Shown: piece by piece, positions 32,601-44,600 of the stretch
Numbering within the stretch: the stretch's first letter is position 1
Layout: each line of letters begins with the position of its first letter
DNA from: Pseudo-nitzschia pungens
Lineage: Eukaryota > Bacillariophyta > Bacillariophyceae > Bacillariales > Bacillariaceae
Reading direction: 5' to 3'
NCBI GenBank assembly: GCA_037355855.1
Contig: CM074761.1
Span: forward strand, 5,599,346-5,663,345
DNA length: 64,000 nt
The notes under the pieces: generated by a model
The model's database searches: none
What the model saw: only the letters and a program-made list of their open reading frames with translations
What the model was told of the DNA's origin: nothing
Made by a program: the position numbers and the translations under genes

Positions 32601-35600
32601 AAATCACCAATAATTTGGGTGTCACCACTGAATAATTAAAATATTTGGTCCACTACTGCGGAATCTACTAGAAAAAAGTACCAAATCACATATCTGAATG
32701 AATCTGGCCAATCTCTGTGTGATTCCAGTGTGAATATTTCTCATACTGTGCATGGGCAAGAGTATTCAAAAAGAAGTATTCAAAAATCACCTATAATTTG
32801 GATGTCACCACTGAATAATTAAAATATTTGGTCCACTACTGCAGAATCTACTAGAAAAAAGTACCAAATCACATATCTGAATGAATCTGGCCAATATTTG
32901 TGTGATTCCAGTGTGAATATACCTCATCCTATCCATGGGTAAGAGTATTCAAAAAGAAGTATTCAAAAATCACCAATGGTATGGATGTCACCACTGAATA
33001 ATTAATATTTGGTTGAATAGCTGAATAGCTCACTTATTGTGACATGTACTTCGCAGCAAAAATATTTCTATTGCATCGTGATGTAGCAAAAGACATTCCC
33101 ATGATGGGACTTGAACTGGCAGCACCACATTCTGTGCACCCAATGGTGCCACTATTACTATCTACTACTGCCAGAAGGTTGTTTTCTCTATCTTATAATG
33201 CTACTACAATCTCGGGGAAGGCGCATCGTGTATAATATGTACCACCAACAGTAAGGTACTGTACCTCCACCGCTTCGCGCCAAAAGATTTGTACCAGTAC
33301 CGTACATACAGTATACACAGTAACCTTACTGGAAACCTACACATCCCCTGTCTATATACATACGTACTACTAGGTACTATGTATGCAGACATGTCATTTT
33401 TTCTTTTACTAAGACTGTAGACTTAGTACTGTAATCTACGTACATTGCTGTCATTTTTTCCAGTCAGCCTGTACAAACAGTACTGTTACCTACGTACATT
33501 ATGTGCATCATCGCAGTGAATTTTGTTGTTCCATTTTCCGCCCCACATCTCCCTCGTGGAGGATGTGTCATAATTTTCATTTTCGTTTCGGTGTTGGAAT
33601 TTTCTGGCCGGACCAGTTTAAAGTGAGAGCAAGGCGCCTGGTACCATCTTGGAGAGACTAATGGCAAAGAAAGTAAAGAACTGATCACTCTTGAAATCCT
33701 TCCTGTTATCTTTTGTTATCAAGGTAGGGTGGGCTGCAGACCTTGAGTCATCTGGCTTACCCAGATATCTACGAGTACGACGCGCGAACGAACCTGCAGA
33801 GGACGACGAAGACGATCGGGGAGGGATGACGACACTAGTAAAAGGTACGACGAAGGTACGATCGTAGCAGAGGGGGACGACGATGACGAGCGAGACGACG
33901 ACGACCGGGACAATGATGACCGACACGACGACGACGACCGGGATGACGACGACCGGGACGACGACGACCGACACGACGACGACGACCGGGATGACGACGA
34001 CGACAACGGGAACGATAATGACGACTAACCGCCTTTTGTTTATTTTGTACATTCACACAGGAGAGATGGGAGCAAAGAGAAACGACGACGACGATCGAAA
34101 CAAATAGGGACGACGACAATAAAAGGTACCGTAATTGAAAACCGATCGAGACAGAGAGAGACGACGATGACGACCGGAACGATAATGACGACTAACCGCC
34201 TGTTGTTTATTTTATACATTCACACAGGAGATATCGGAGCCAAGAGGGACGACGACGAATAGGGACGACGACGACAACCGGAACGAACGGAAAAGGTAAT
34301 AAGGCGACGAAGGCGATAGTTCTTTAAAAATATTCTCGTGTATTATCCCCCCTGTATTTTCAATGCGTTGCTGCTTGCTGTCCCCCCCCCTTGTATTGTC
34401 GACGCATTGGTTGCTGCTTGCTGTATTATCGACCTCTGTATTATCGACGCGTTTGTTCCTGCTTGCTGTCCCCCCCCCCCTGTATTATTGACGCGTTGCT
34501 GCTTGCTGCTTGCTGCCCCCCCCCTGTATTATTGACGCGTTGCTGCTTGCTGCTTGCTGTCCCCCCCCCCTGTATTATCGACGCGTTGCTGCTGCTTGCT
34601 GTCCCCCCTCTGTATTATCGACGCGTCTTTGCTGCTTGCTGTCCCCCCCCTGTATTATCGACGCGTTTGTATTCTCGACGCGTTTGTTCCTGTTTGCTGT
34701 CCCCCCCCTGTATTATTGACGCGTTGCTGCTTGCTGCTTGCTGTCCCCCCTGTATTATCGACGCGTTTGTATTATCGACGCGTTGCTGTTTGTATTATCA
34801 ACGCGTTGCTGCTGCTTGCTGTCCCCGCCCCTGTATTATCAACGCGTTGCTGTTTGTATTATCGACGCGTTGCTGCTTGCTGCTTGCTGTCCCCCCCCCT
34901 GTATTATTGACGCGTTACTGCTGCTTGCTGCCCCCCCCCTGTATTATCGACGCGTTGCTGCTTGCTGCTGCTTGCTGTCCCCCCTCTGTATTATCAACGC
35001 GTTGCTGCTGCTTGCTGTCCCCCCTGTATTATTGACGCGTTGCTGTTTGCATTGACGTTGTTGCTCGCTGTCCACCCTGTGTTAGATTTTTTTTTCTACA
35101 TAAATCCCTGTACAATTTGTACTGGAAAATCGATTTTTTTGATTGGCTCATTCACTCAGCACCTCTATCTGCTTGCTGTCCCCCCTGTATTACCGACACG
35201 TCGCTGCTTGCTGCTGCTTGCTGTCCCCCCTGGTGTATTATCGACGCGTTGCTGTTTGCTGTCCCCCCTGCTGTATTATCGACACGTTGCTGCTGCTTGC
35301 TGTCCCCCCTGGTGTATTATCGACGCGTTGCTCCTGCTTGCTGTCCCCCCCTGTATTATCGACGCGTTGCTGCTTGCTGCTGCTTGCTGTCCCCTCTGCT
35401 GTATTATCGACGCGTTGCTGCTTGCTGTCCCCCCTGCTGTATTATCGACGCGTTGCTGCTGCTTGCTGTCCCCCCTGTATTATCGACGCGTTTGTATTAT
35501 CGACGCGTTGCTGCTGCTTGCTTTCCCCCCTGTATTATCGACGCATTGGTTGCTGCTTGCTGTCACTTTTGTGTGATTGAAGTAAATCTGATTAAAAATT

Positions 35601-38600
35601 ATTTGTTATGTTGAGTCAAATGTGTCAAATGTGTAAAATGGAATGAAAGGGTGACGAGGGACTGAATATCAGGGTCTAGATCAGAACATTTTCCTGAAAA
35701 CGATGCGGGGATCGAGAAAAAGGAGAAATAAGGTTGAGAATAGTGGAAAAAAGGTTGTGAAATAAAAAATTGGGGTCGCATTTTTCTGAGACAAGTGGTG
35801 ATTGGGTCGCGATCCGGTCGCGATTGGTCGCGATGGGTCGCGAAACAGTTTTCGGACGTACTCGTGATGAAATCAACAGAGGTCAGAGAAATCATCTTGA
35901 ATTTTACTGCAGTAAGTCATCAAAATGGAGAGACGTATATTAGAGAGGAATAATGAAGCCAGCAAATCTAACTTGTTATGATGGAAATTGAATTGAAGGT
36001 ATCTTTTATATCTGAACTGGATGAACTCGCATTCCAGCTTGCAAAGGCAGGAAAGTATGGCTCAATGTTAGAAGCAGCAGCAAAGAGGATAGAACAGGAA
36101 CCTCTCCCTACATTTGCAATGCGGAAGCACAGACATATCCGATACAGAATTACCATTTCCATTATAAGTGCTGTGCTGTTTGGATTGATCTTTTTCATCA
36201 CTCATTCTCAAGAGAGTCCAGGTGTATGGGCGAGAGGGTTTCTAAAAGTCCAATTTGAGGAGTCTTCTGATCTATATAAATACGGTGGATGTTATGCAAT
36301 TGACAGTGACATGAAACATTCCAAACGATTCAGTTACAATCTTCTAGCTGATGAAACAAATCAGACAAAGTTTGCTTATTGCAAAAAAGACCGACGATGG
36401 ATTCTTTTCAGTGGTGATTCTGATGACATTGATCCTTGCTTTACTGGCCAGAGTGAACTTGCTCATTCAGCACAGACAGATTTTTTTGACATATCTTTGT
36501 CCTTTGACGAAGCATGGTATTCCACAACAAACGCTCCTCTGGTAGTTAGTTTTTCAGAGCTTGGGGAACACGAAGATAAATGTTCTCATTTTGGTGATGG
36601 CATTTGTGATGTTGACTTGAACAAAGCTAAATTCAAGTATGATGAAGGCGACTGCTGTGCTGTCACCTGCAGGCATTCTGATTGTGGAGGTACACCTGAC
36701 TCTGCATTTGGTGTGAGAATATTCTCAGGGTTTGGATATCCAAAATGCATTGATCCAAGTCTTGTGGCATTGGACATTCAACTTGATACCATACATGCAG
36801 GCAACAGACAATCAGATGCAAATCTAACCCTTCAATGTGATGATGCCAAAGTTCTTTCAGTCCCTATATATCTCTCAATGGAGTTCAATACCGAAACATT
36901 GAAAGTACCAGATGGATCAAATTGCACAATGAGTGTGGAAGAACGGGATATTGCTACTGATCATTTGTGGATCGTTGAGTACACCATATCTTACCCCTCT
37001 GATGAAATGGTCAAGAAAGAAAAAGTGAGCCCTTTCCATTTTCATGCAGGGAATATCTCCAGCAAAAGCAGTGATTTTTTCTCAGTGGGTATGTATTTGA
37101 ACCATTCATCTGTTGAGACATAATTGGAGCAGATTTATTTTGCTAATTGATTCTCTTTGGATTCTTGCTTTTGTCAATCAAATTTATTGAAGTTGAAATG
37201 TTTGATCAGAATGCAATGACGGGTAATGTTGGGCTTTTGACCTCTTTGACCACATTTGATTCTGGTATGTTGATGATAGAGCACTTGATAGCTTGAGAGA
37301 GGAAGCATCTTGTAATTTTGCTATTCTTCTCATTACTACAAGAATCGAGAGTGCTCGTTTGTTGGTGTGGTGCACATTAGTGATGGAATACAAAGAAGAT
37401 GAATTTTGTGGGAGTGTTGTATCTTCCTGTCTAATGATATGTTTTCATTGCTGTTTGTTACATTCATGTTTTAGCTTATAATGAGTTGACTGGATCTATT
37501 CCAAGTGAGATTGGATTGCTCACTGGCTTGCAATACTTAGATCTTTGTATGTATTGTGTTGTAGGAATGATGTGTGAATTGTTTTGAAGCATGTGCATTT
37601 GGTGAGAATGTTGCATCTTCCTGTCTAATGATGTGTTTTGATTGTCGTTCCTTTCTGATTTTCATGTTTTAGCTTGGAATGAATTGGCTGGATCTATTCC
37701 AAGCGAGATTGGATTGCTCACTGGCTTGAGTTATTTAGATCTTTGTATGTATTGTTTTGTTGGAAATGAATTGAATTGATTTGAAGCATGTTTGTTTATT
37801 GGAAGTGTTGTCTCATCCTGTCTAATGATATGTTTTCATTGCTGTTTGTTATTTTCATATTTTAGCTTCAATTGATTTGACTGGATCTATTCCAAGTCAG
37901 ATTGGATTGCTCACTGGCTTGCAATACTTAGGTCTTTGTATGTATTGTGTTGTTGGAATGATGTGTGAATTGTTTTGAAGCATCTGCATTTTGTGCGAAT
38001 GTTGCATCTTCCTGTCTAATGATATGTTTTGATTGTTGTTTCTTTCTTATTTTCATGTTTTAGGGCGGAATGATTTGACTGGATCTATTCCAAGCGAGAT
38101 TGGATTGCTCACTGGCTTGACTGACTTAAGTTTTTGTATGTATTGTGTTGATGGAATGATGTGTGAATTGTTTTGAAGCATGTGTATTTTGTGGGACTGT
38201 TGTATCTGCCTGTCTAATGATGCGATTTGATTGTCATTTCTTTCTTATTTTTATGTTTAGCTTATAATGATTTGACTGGATCTATTCCAAGTGAGATTGG
38301 ATTGCTCACTGGCTTGCAATACTTAGGTCTTTGTATGTATTGTGTTGTTGGAATGATGTGTGAATTGTTTTGAAGCATGTGCATTTGGTGAGAATGTTGC
38401 ATCTTCCTGTCTAATGATGTGTTTTGATTGTCGTTCCTTTCTGATTTTCATGTTTTAGCTTGGAATGACTTGACTGGATCTATTCCAAGCGAGATTGGAT
38501 TGCTCACTGGCTTGAGTTATTTAGATCTTTGTATGTATTGTTTTGTTGGAAATGAATTGAATTGATTTGAAGCATGTTTGTTTATTGGAAGTGTTGTCTC

Positions 38601-41600
38601 ATCCTGTCTTCTGATGTGTTTCAATTATCAATTCTTTCTTATTCATTTTTTAGCTGAAAATGACTTGACTGGATCAATTCCAAATGAGATGCTTCTTGCT
38701 TTGAATATGATTTTATTCACAAGCCTTGGTATGTAATTCGTGTTTTGAATCATATGTTCCTTCAGACAGTTGTATTATCTGGGAACGTTCTATCATTTTG
38801 TCTAATTTTTGTTGTTGTTTTTCGTGTTTTTGTGCGTTAGATGGAAACAATTTTGGTATGTGATGTGCTGATGGAATGTGCTGATGGACTGATGTGTATT
38901 GATTTGAAGCATGTGTATGTAGTGGGAGTGTTATATATCCATTTTTACTGAAGTGGTTGTATTTTCCTGTTGTATTATCATGCTTCAGACGAATATGATT
39001 TGACTGGATCTATTCCACGTGAGATTGGATTGCTCACTGGCATGACTACCTTATATCTTAGTATGTATTGTGCTGATGGAATGTGCTGATGGAATGATGT
39101 GAATTGATTTGAAGCATGTGCATTTTATGGGAATGTTGTATCTTCCTATCTAATTGTGTGTATTGATTGTTGCTTTTTCTTCTTTTCATGTTTTAGCTGT
39201 TAAAATGTAGCTGAATTTAGCTCAGGGAATAAGGAGCAAGCTTGGAGATATTGCTGGTTGTAATGGCAAGGGCATGCGAACCGGTTGAGGTGCCGGTCTG
39301 TTCTGTCGATAGTCTCGGATTCACCACTACGACCAAAGGGGAAGACAGTTGGCCGGATCTATTCTAACTACCACTTGGCACAGTCAGTTAGATCCTAGAT
39401 TTGTAGTTCTACAGGGAGTTGCTCAGGGAGCAGGATGTAGGTATCAAGGTATTCAAATCAGAGTTAAACTAAAGAAGTGATGACAGCAATCTTGTCGGGG
39501 AATCGATGTTGCTGTCTTGTTGTGTTTGCTGCTTGTTTATAAGCAGTACTGGAAACCCTGTAGAAAACTATTTTGCGCATGGTGCGCATATGGAGTGGAT
39601 CGTGTCACGGTTACAATTTAATACGCCCCATCTATGATCAGGGAAGCAAGAGAATCTTTCTTCGTTGTCATGGACATGTTGGAGCTGTGACACAGACGGA
39701 AATAAATGAAAGCAAGTATGGGCAATAGCGCATAGGTTGCGCCCCACGTTGAGTAAAGGGATGGGCAATAGCGCAGGTGAGATGCGCCCCATGTGGATGA
39801 GTGATGGCACAGAGCCTGAAGATGCGCCCTGTTGTTGGGCGATATCAGCTGGAAGATGCGCCCCATGTTTGGTGTGGGATCTGTATGAGCGGATGTTGTT
39901 GGGACTCTGCATATTGCCAATGGCATCTCTGAAGAGAACGCCCCAGATGACGAAAGGGAATGAGGCAGAGGACAAGAAGGAGACAGAAATGGAAGCACGT
40001 TAGCAGAGTGACCAGTTGTGAGGACTGGTGTGGGTTTGGAGAAGATGAGTAACAGACTGGCCAGCAATAGGATCATCGAAGTGGGCAACAACAGATTGAG
40101 AGCCATCAGCCATGCGGGCAACGAGTTTGGTAGGGGCCTTGGGGTTGTCAGCAAGGAGCCGAGCGGGATGGCCAGGTGACATGGAAGAGGCGAGGGGAAG
40201 CTTGGATTTGGAAGGTGATTTCCCGATGGTGGAAGAACGTGTTGGGTGTGTATATAGAGAGCCCTGCTTGCCAAGTTGTTGGTATGAGCCGGTGGGTTGG
40301 GAACCGTGCTGCCGGGCAATCCATTGGGTAACCAGAGCATCGGAGGCGTCCGTACCAGGATCAGGTGACAAGTCATCAGGAGGAGCACTGGAAAAGGGAT
40401 CAGGACTAGTTTGTTCAGGGGAAGCATGGGTGGAATGGAAGTATGCTTGACGTCCAACAGGTTGGCCAGAACCAGGCGTGGGACTGGGTTGAGGCGCATG
40501 AAATTTGTTGGGGTTCAGGTTGAGAACAAGCGTTTGGCGGTCAGCAAATGGAAATTGAGTCCAGAGTTGCTTAGCAACAGGGCTCAAGGTAGACCATATG
40601 GCATGGGGAAGCCGATGGGACAAGGCCAAAGGGTCAACAGAGCTATCAGATGTGGAACTAGCACGGAACGCAGCGTAGGTGTGAACGTCATTGACAAAGT
40701 CATCGGTGAATGCAGAGGAGTCAAGATAAGGGAAGGCACTGTGAAAATTGGCCTGGAAGTTCATATCAGCTCTTGATTTGGGTAATGTGAGAACAGCACG
40801 TGCATCCAATCGAGTGGCTTCGGCAAGTAGCGTGGTCTTGAGTTGAAGAATGTGTTTAACTTCAACGGAATCAGAGGCATGTGCAGAAGGCAGCGGAATC
40901 TTAGAAAATTGGTCACTGAGGCTAGCATCAGAAGCAACAGCATGGAGAAGAGTGGAACGAAGCATGTGATATTTCATTGGGAGAGCAGGAGCAGTCATCT
41001 GGCAGAGATTGTCGTAGATTTCAAACCATTTAGTAAGGAAACGGACAGTGGAGTCCTTCCAGTCGACGAGGTTGAGGCGTTGAAGGAGCTGTGATTGTCC
41101 AGCCACATCAAATTCATGAGTGTGTGTGGATTCTCGGAGGTTGAGGAACTCAAAGTAGGCAGCTCTGCCATCGCATGTGCTGGTGTGACTCTGGACACAG
41201 GTGTAGGAAAGGTCAGAGCGGAAGACCCGAAGTAAGAGGACCCAAAAGAATTTGCATTGCTTGTCGAACAATTTCTTTCCAAATGGGGTAAGATTGGAAT
41301 GGTCCCAGTCAGGGTCAAGGAAGGTGTCGACATCAATATCATATTCAGCCAGCTGGGCACGAAATCCAGTGACCCAGGTTTCAAAACGGGCGTCATTTTT
41401 ATAAACATTGAAAACAGTGACGTCATGGGATCGTTTGCTCCATTGTTCAAACTTGATTTGGTCTTCGCTTTTAGAGGTTCTGAGAGTGAAAGGGGAAACG
41501 GAGCTGGGGGAAGGAACAGATGACCGTGGAGGACACATGATAGTACCATCATCGAGATTGTCAACAAAAGCATCAAATGCGTCAGCCGTGTAAAGAGTGA

Positions 41601-44600
41601 CATCACGATAAGGTTGTTTCGAGGCATTGAGGTGGTCACGGAATTTAACAAATTGAAGCAGTTGGATAGAGGTGAAAGGGGGAAGGTCAAAGTAGTTGTT
41701 GCGAGCATCACGGTACTGGAGTCGGTTGATAATAGGTTCAGTCAATCGAATGAATTTACGCCATGTGGTAATGCCAGAGGCAATGAGAGCATTACAGAGT
41801 AAGGATTGCGGATCACTGACATCAAAAAGTGCGGGAAGGGCACGGGCACAATAATGATCAAAATGTGTGGTAAGGTTGCTGGCAACATCCCTTGGGAGTG
41901 GGGTGGCGGCGGCAGCAGCAGGTGTGGTTTCAGTTGTGGTGTTGGGGGTGGAGGCATCAGCGATTGCCGTGTCTGCGGGAGTCTCATCGGACATGTTGTC
42001 GGATTCTTCAGAGGCTATTGGGCGATCAAAAAGAGAATGAGATGCAGTGATAATAGACCGAAGGTCTCTGTACTGATCTTGGTAGGATGCGGGGAAGGGA
42101 GCGCTTTGTCGGGTGCGTCGACGAGGCATAAAGGAAGTGTCGCTGTTGTCAGAGGGAACGAAGCTCGTTGTCGGGTTCGGTATGGTATAGAATGTCCGAA
42201 ATTCAATGTGGTAGGATCCAGTATTCGGAATAGGATAAGATCCAAGAACAGGGAGTTGATATGCCTGGGGAAAATACAGAGGTTATTGCAGCTGTATTCG
42301 TGACCTTGGTGGAGGTCAAATATTGCTGAGCGCTGTCTTGTGTCGTTCGAAAGCGTCGTTGTTGTTCGAAACGCCGTTGTCGTTCGAAAACACCGTTGTC
42401 GTTCGAAAACACCGTTAAAACGCCGTTGTTGTTCGAAAGCGCCGTTGTCGTTCGAAAACACCGTTAAAACAGCAGTTGTAAACACCGTTATTGGTCGAAA
42501 CCACCGTTGTTGTTCGAGGCGTCGTTATCGTTCGAAAACGCTGTTGTTGGTCGAAAAACACCGTCCGTGTGGTGTGGATAAATCCGAGAAGGGTGTATCC
42601 GGCAGAGGAACGGGGTATATTTGCCTGGTGGATACAAGGGGAGATACAGCTGTATTCGGAGAATACAGATCTATCAGTGGGAGGTTATATGTTGTACTTG
42701 CGTCGTTGTACTTGCGTCTCGTCGTGACTGGAGAAATAGGTGCAGCACAGCAGAATTTTGAAAAATTCTTTCTCCGTCAATTCTTGGAATTTAGAGACGC
42801 CGTTTGTACCGTATTATCCGCAATAACAAGAAGAATAATAATACCTGCAACGGCCTTGCAACAAGGGGCTTGGTGTTCCAGTGTAGAATTAAAACTGAGA
42901 GCAGCGTCGGTCGTTGTCTTTTCGTCGTTGTCGTTGTTGTTGTCCCTTGTTGTTTTGCGTGGCTTGTAGATCTCCAGCTTTGCAAGCTTAAAATAAGCTT
43001 GCGACTGTTAATCTGTTAAAATGTAGCTGAATTTAGCTCAGGGAATAAGGAGCAAGCTTGGAGATATTGCTGGTTGTAATGGCAAGGGCATGCGAACCGG
43101 TTGAGGTGCCGGTCTGTTCTGTCGATAGTCTCGGATTCACCACTACGACCAAAGGGGAAGACAGTTGGCCGGATCTATTCTAACTACCACTTGGCACAGT
43201 CAGTTAGATCCTAGATTTGTAGTTCTACAGGGAGTTGCTCAGGGAGCAGGATGTAGGTATCAAGGTATTCAAATCAGAGTTAAACTAAAGAAGTGATGAC
43301 AGCAATCTTGTCGGGGAATCGATGTTGCTGTCTTGTTGTGTTTGCTGCTTGTTTATAAGCAGTACTGGAAACCCTGTAGAAAACTATTTTGCGCATGGTG
43401 CGCATATGGAGTGGATCGTGTCACGGTTACAATTTAATATTAGCTGATAATAATTTGACTGGATCCATTCCAAGCGAGATTGGATTGCTCACTGACTTGA
43501 CTCGCTTAGATCTTTGTATGTATTGTGTTGTTGGAATAACGTGTGAATTGTTTTGAAGAATGTGTATTTAGTGAGAATAATGTCTCTTCCTGTCTAATGA
43601 TATGTTTTGATTGTTGTTTCTTTCTTATTTTCATGTTTTAGGGCGGAATGATTTGACTGGATCTATTCCAAGTGAGATTGGATTGCTCACTGGCTTGGCT
43701 ACCTTACTTCTTTGTATGTATTGTGGTGTTGGAATGATGTGTGAATTGTTTTGAAGAATGTGTACTTTGTGGGAATGTTGTCTTCCTGTCTAATGATGTG
43801 TTTTGATTGCCGATGCTTCTTTCCATGTTTCAGACGAAAACGATTTGACTGGATCTATTCCAAGTGAGATTGGATTGCTCACTGGCTTGACTACCTTACT
43901 TCTTTGTATGTATTGTGTTGTTGGAATGATGTGTGCATTGTTTTGAAGATTGTGTACTTTGTGGGAATGTTGTGTCTTCCTGTCTAATGATGTGTTTTGA
44001 TTGCCGATGCTTCTTTTCATGTTTCAGACGAAAACGATTTGACTGGATCTATTCCAAGCGAGATTGGATTGCTCACAGGCTTGACTGACTTAAGTCTTTG
44101 TATGTATTGTGTTGTTTGGTATTTGTTTTGAAGCATGTATACTTTGTGGGAATGTTGTGTCTTCCTGTCTAATGATGTGTTTTGATTGCCGATGCTTCTT
44201 TTCATGTTTCAGACGAAAACGATTTGACTGGATCTATTCCAAGCGAGATTGGATTGCTCACAGGCTTGACTGACTTAAGTCTTTGTATGTATTGTGTTGT
44301 TTGGTATTTGTTTTGAAGCATGTGTATTTTGTGGGAATGTTGTATCTTCCTGTCTAATGATGCGATTTGATTGTTGTTTCTTTCTTATTCTTTCCTTATT
44401 CTCGTATTTTAGATAATAATGATTTGACTGGATCCATTCCAAGTGAGATGCGTTCTCTGGTTGGATTAGAGTGGTTGGCTTTGTGTACGTTGCTGATTTC
44501 AGTGCTTCAGTTTGAAAATGGAAGGATTCATATGAGTATTCTCAAAAGTTCCTAACCATTCTTGTTTTTGCTCTTCATATGTTCCAGATGGAAACAAATT

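Larger units (their letters stand above)
29697..35858. mobile_element. 6162-bp TIR element, copy B, with TA duplication; no transposase seen
   Basis: The left end CGTCCGAAAACTG... and the right end ...CAGTTTTCGGACG are inverted repeats identical over about 24 bp (through the first CGCGACCC), each flanked by TA (29695-29696, 35859-35860). Removing the element and one TA restores an open frame and an extended hydrophobic helix in the host gene. Subterminal TCGCGACC motifs are repeated at both ends. The interior holds minisatellites, a 181-bp satellite and a cytosine-rich tandem array, but no transposase-like ORF, so it looks non-autonomous. TA duplication is compatible with Tc1/mariner-like transposition, which remains an inference. 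Confidence 0.8.
39198..43439 (-). mobile_element. Gag-only Ty1/copia-type element inserted at an LRR exon border
   Basis: Two 426-bp LTRs (39198-39623, 43014-43439) read as identical and are flanked by TTAGC. Read on the minus strand, they start TATTAAATTG rather than the usual TG and end TTTTAACA. The leader has the TTCGAA minisatellite, followed by a single 709-residue Gag and about 380 bp of 3' sequence with GGGGCG next to the 3' LTR. No protease, integrase, RT or RNase H is found. The LTR and leader are related to 3333-6271, so the two belong to one family; an autonomous relative would have to act in trans. Confidence 0.92.

Noticed and set aside
31405..33014. Short minus-strand ORFs (MHRMRNIHTG type) in the satellite
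   Set aside because: They recur with each 181-bp monomer and are repeat products.
33105..33150. tRNA 3'-end look-alike on the minus strand (GTTCAAGTCCC)
   Set aside because: The bases around the T-loop motif do not pair into a T stem or acceptor stem; no full cloverleaf.
34338..35614. Several overlapping ORFs of 105-214 codons with CIIDALLLAACCPP repeats
   Set aside because: They are translations of the cytosine-rich minisatellite in all three frames.
29696..35859. ACGT as a 4-bp target duplication for the TIR element
   Set aside because: It also leaves an open frame, but it replaces the hydrophobic helix with a charged tail and removes the in-frame splice into exon 2; TA duplication gives the coherent protein.
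35978..37123. Stand-alone 381-codon LNR protein starting at 35978
   Set aside because: The first seven codons lie in a likely intron, the stop lies after a GTATGT donor, and the spliced reading joins upstream and downstream exons in frame.
37193..44484. Regularly spaced repeats that could be mistaken for a CRISPR-like array
   Set aside because: The repeated parts are 72-nt coding exons with GT-AG borders and related, not unique, spacers; the organism is eukaryotic.
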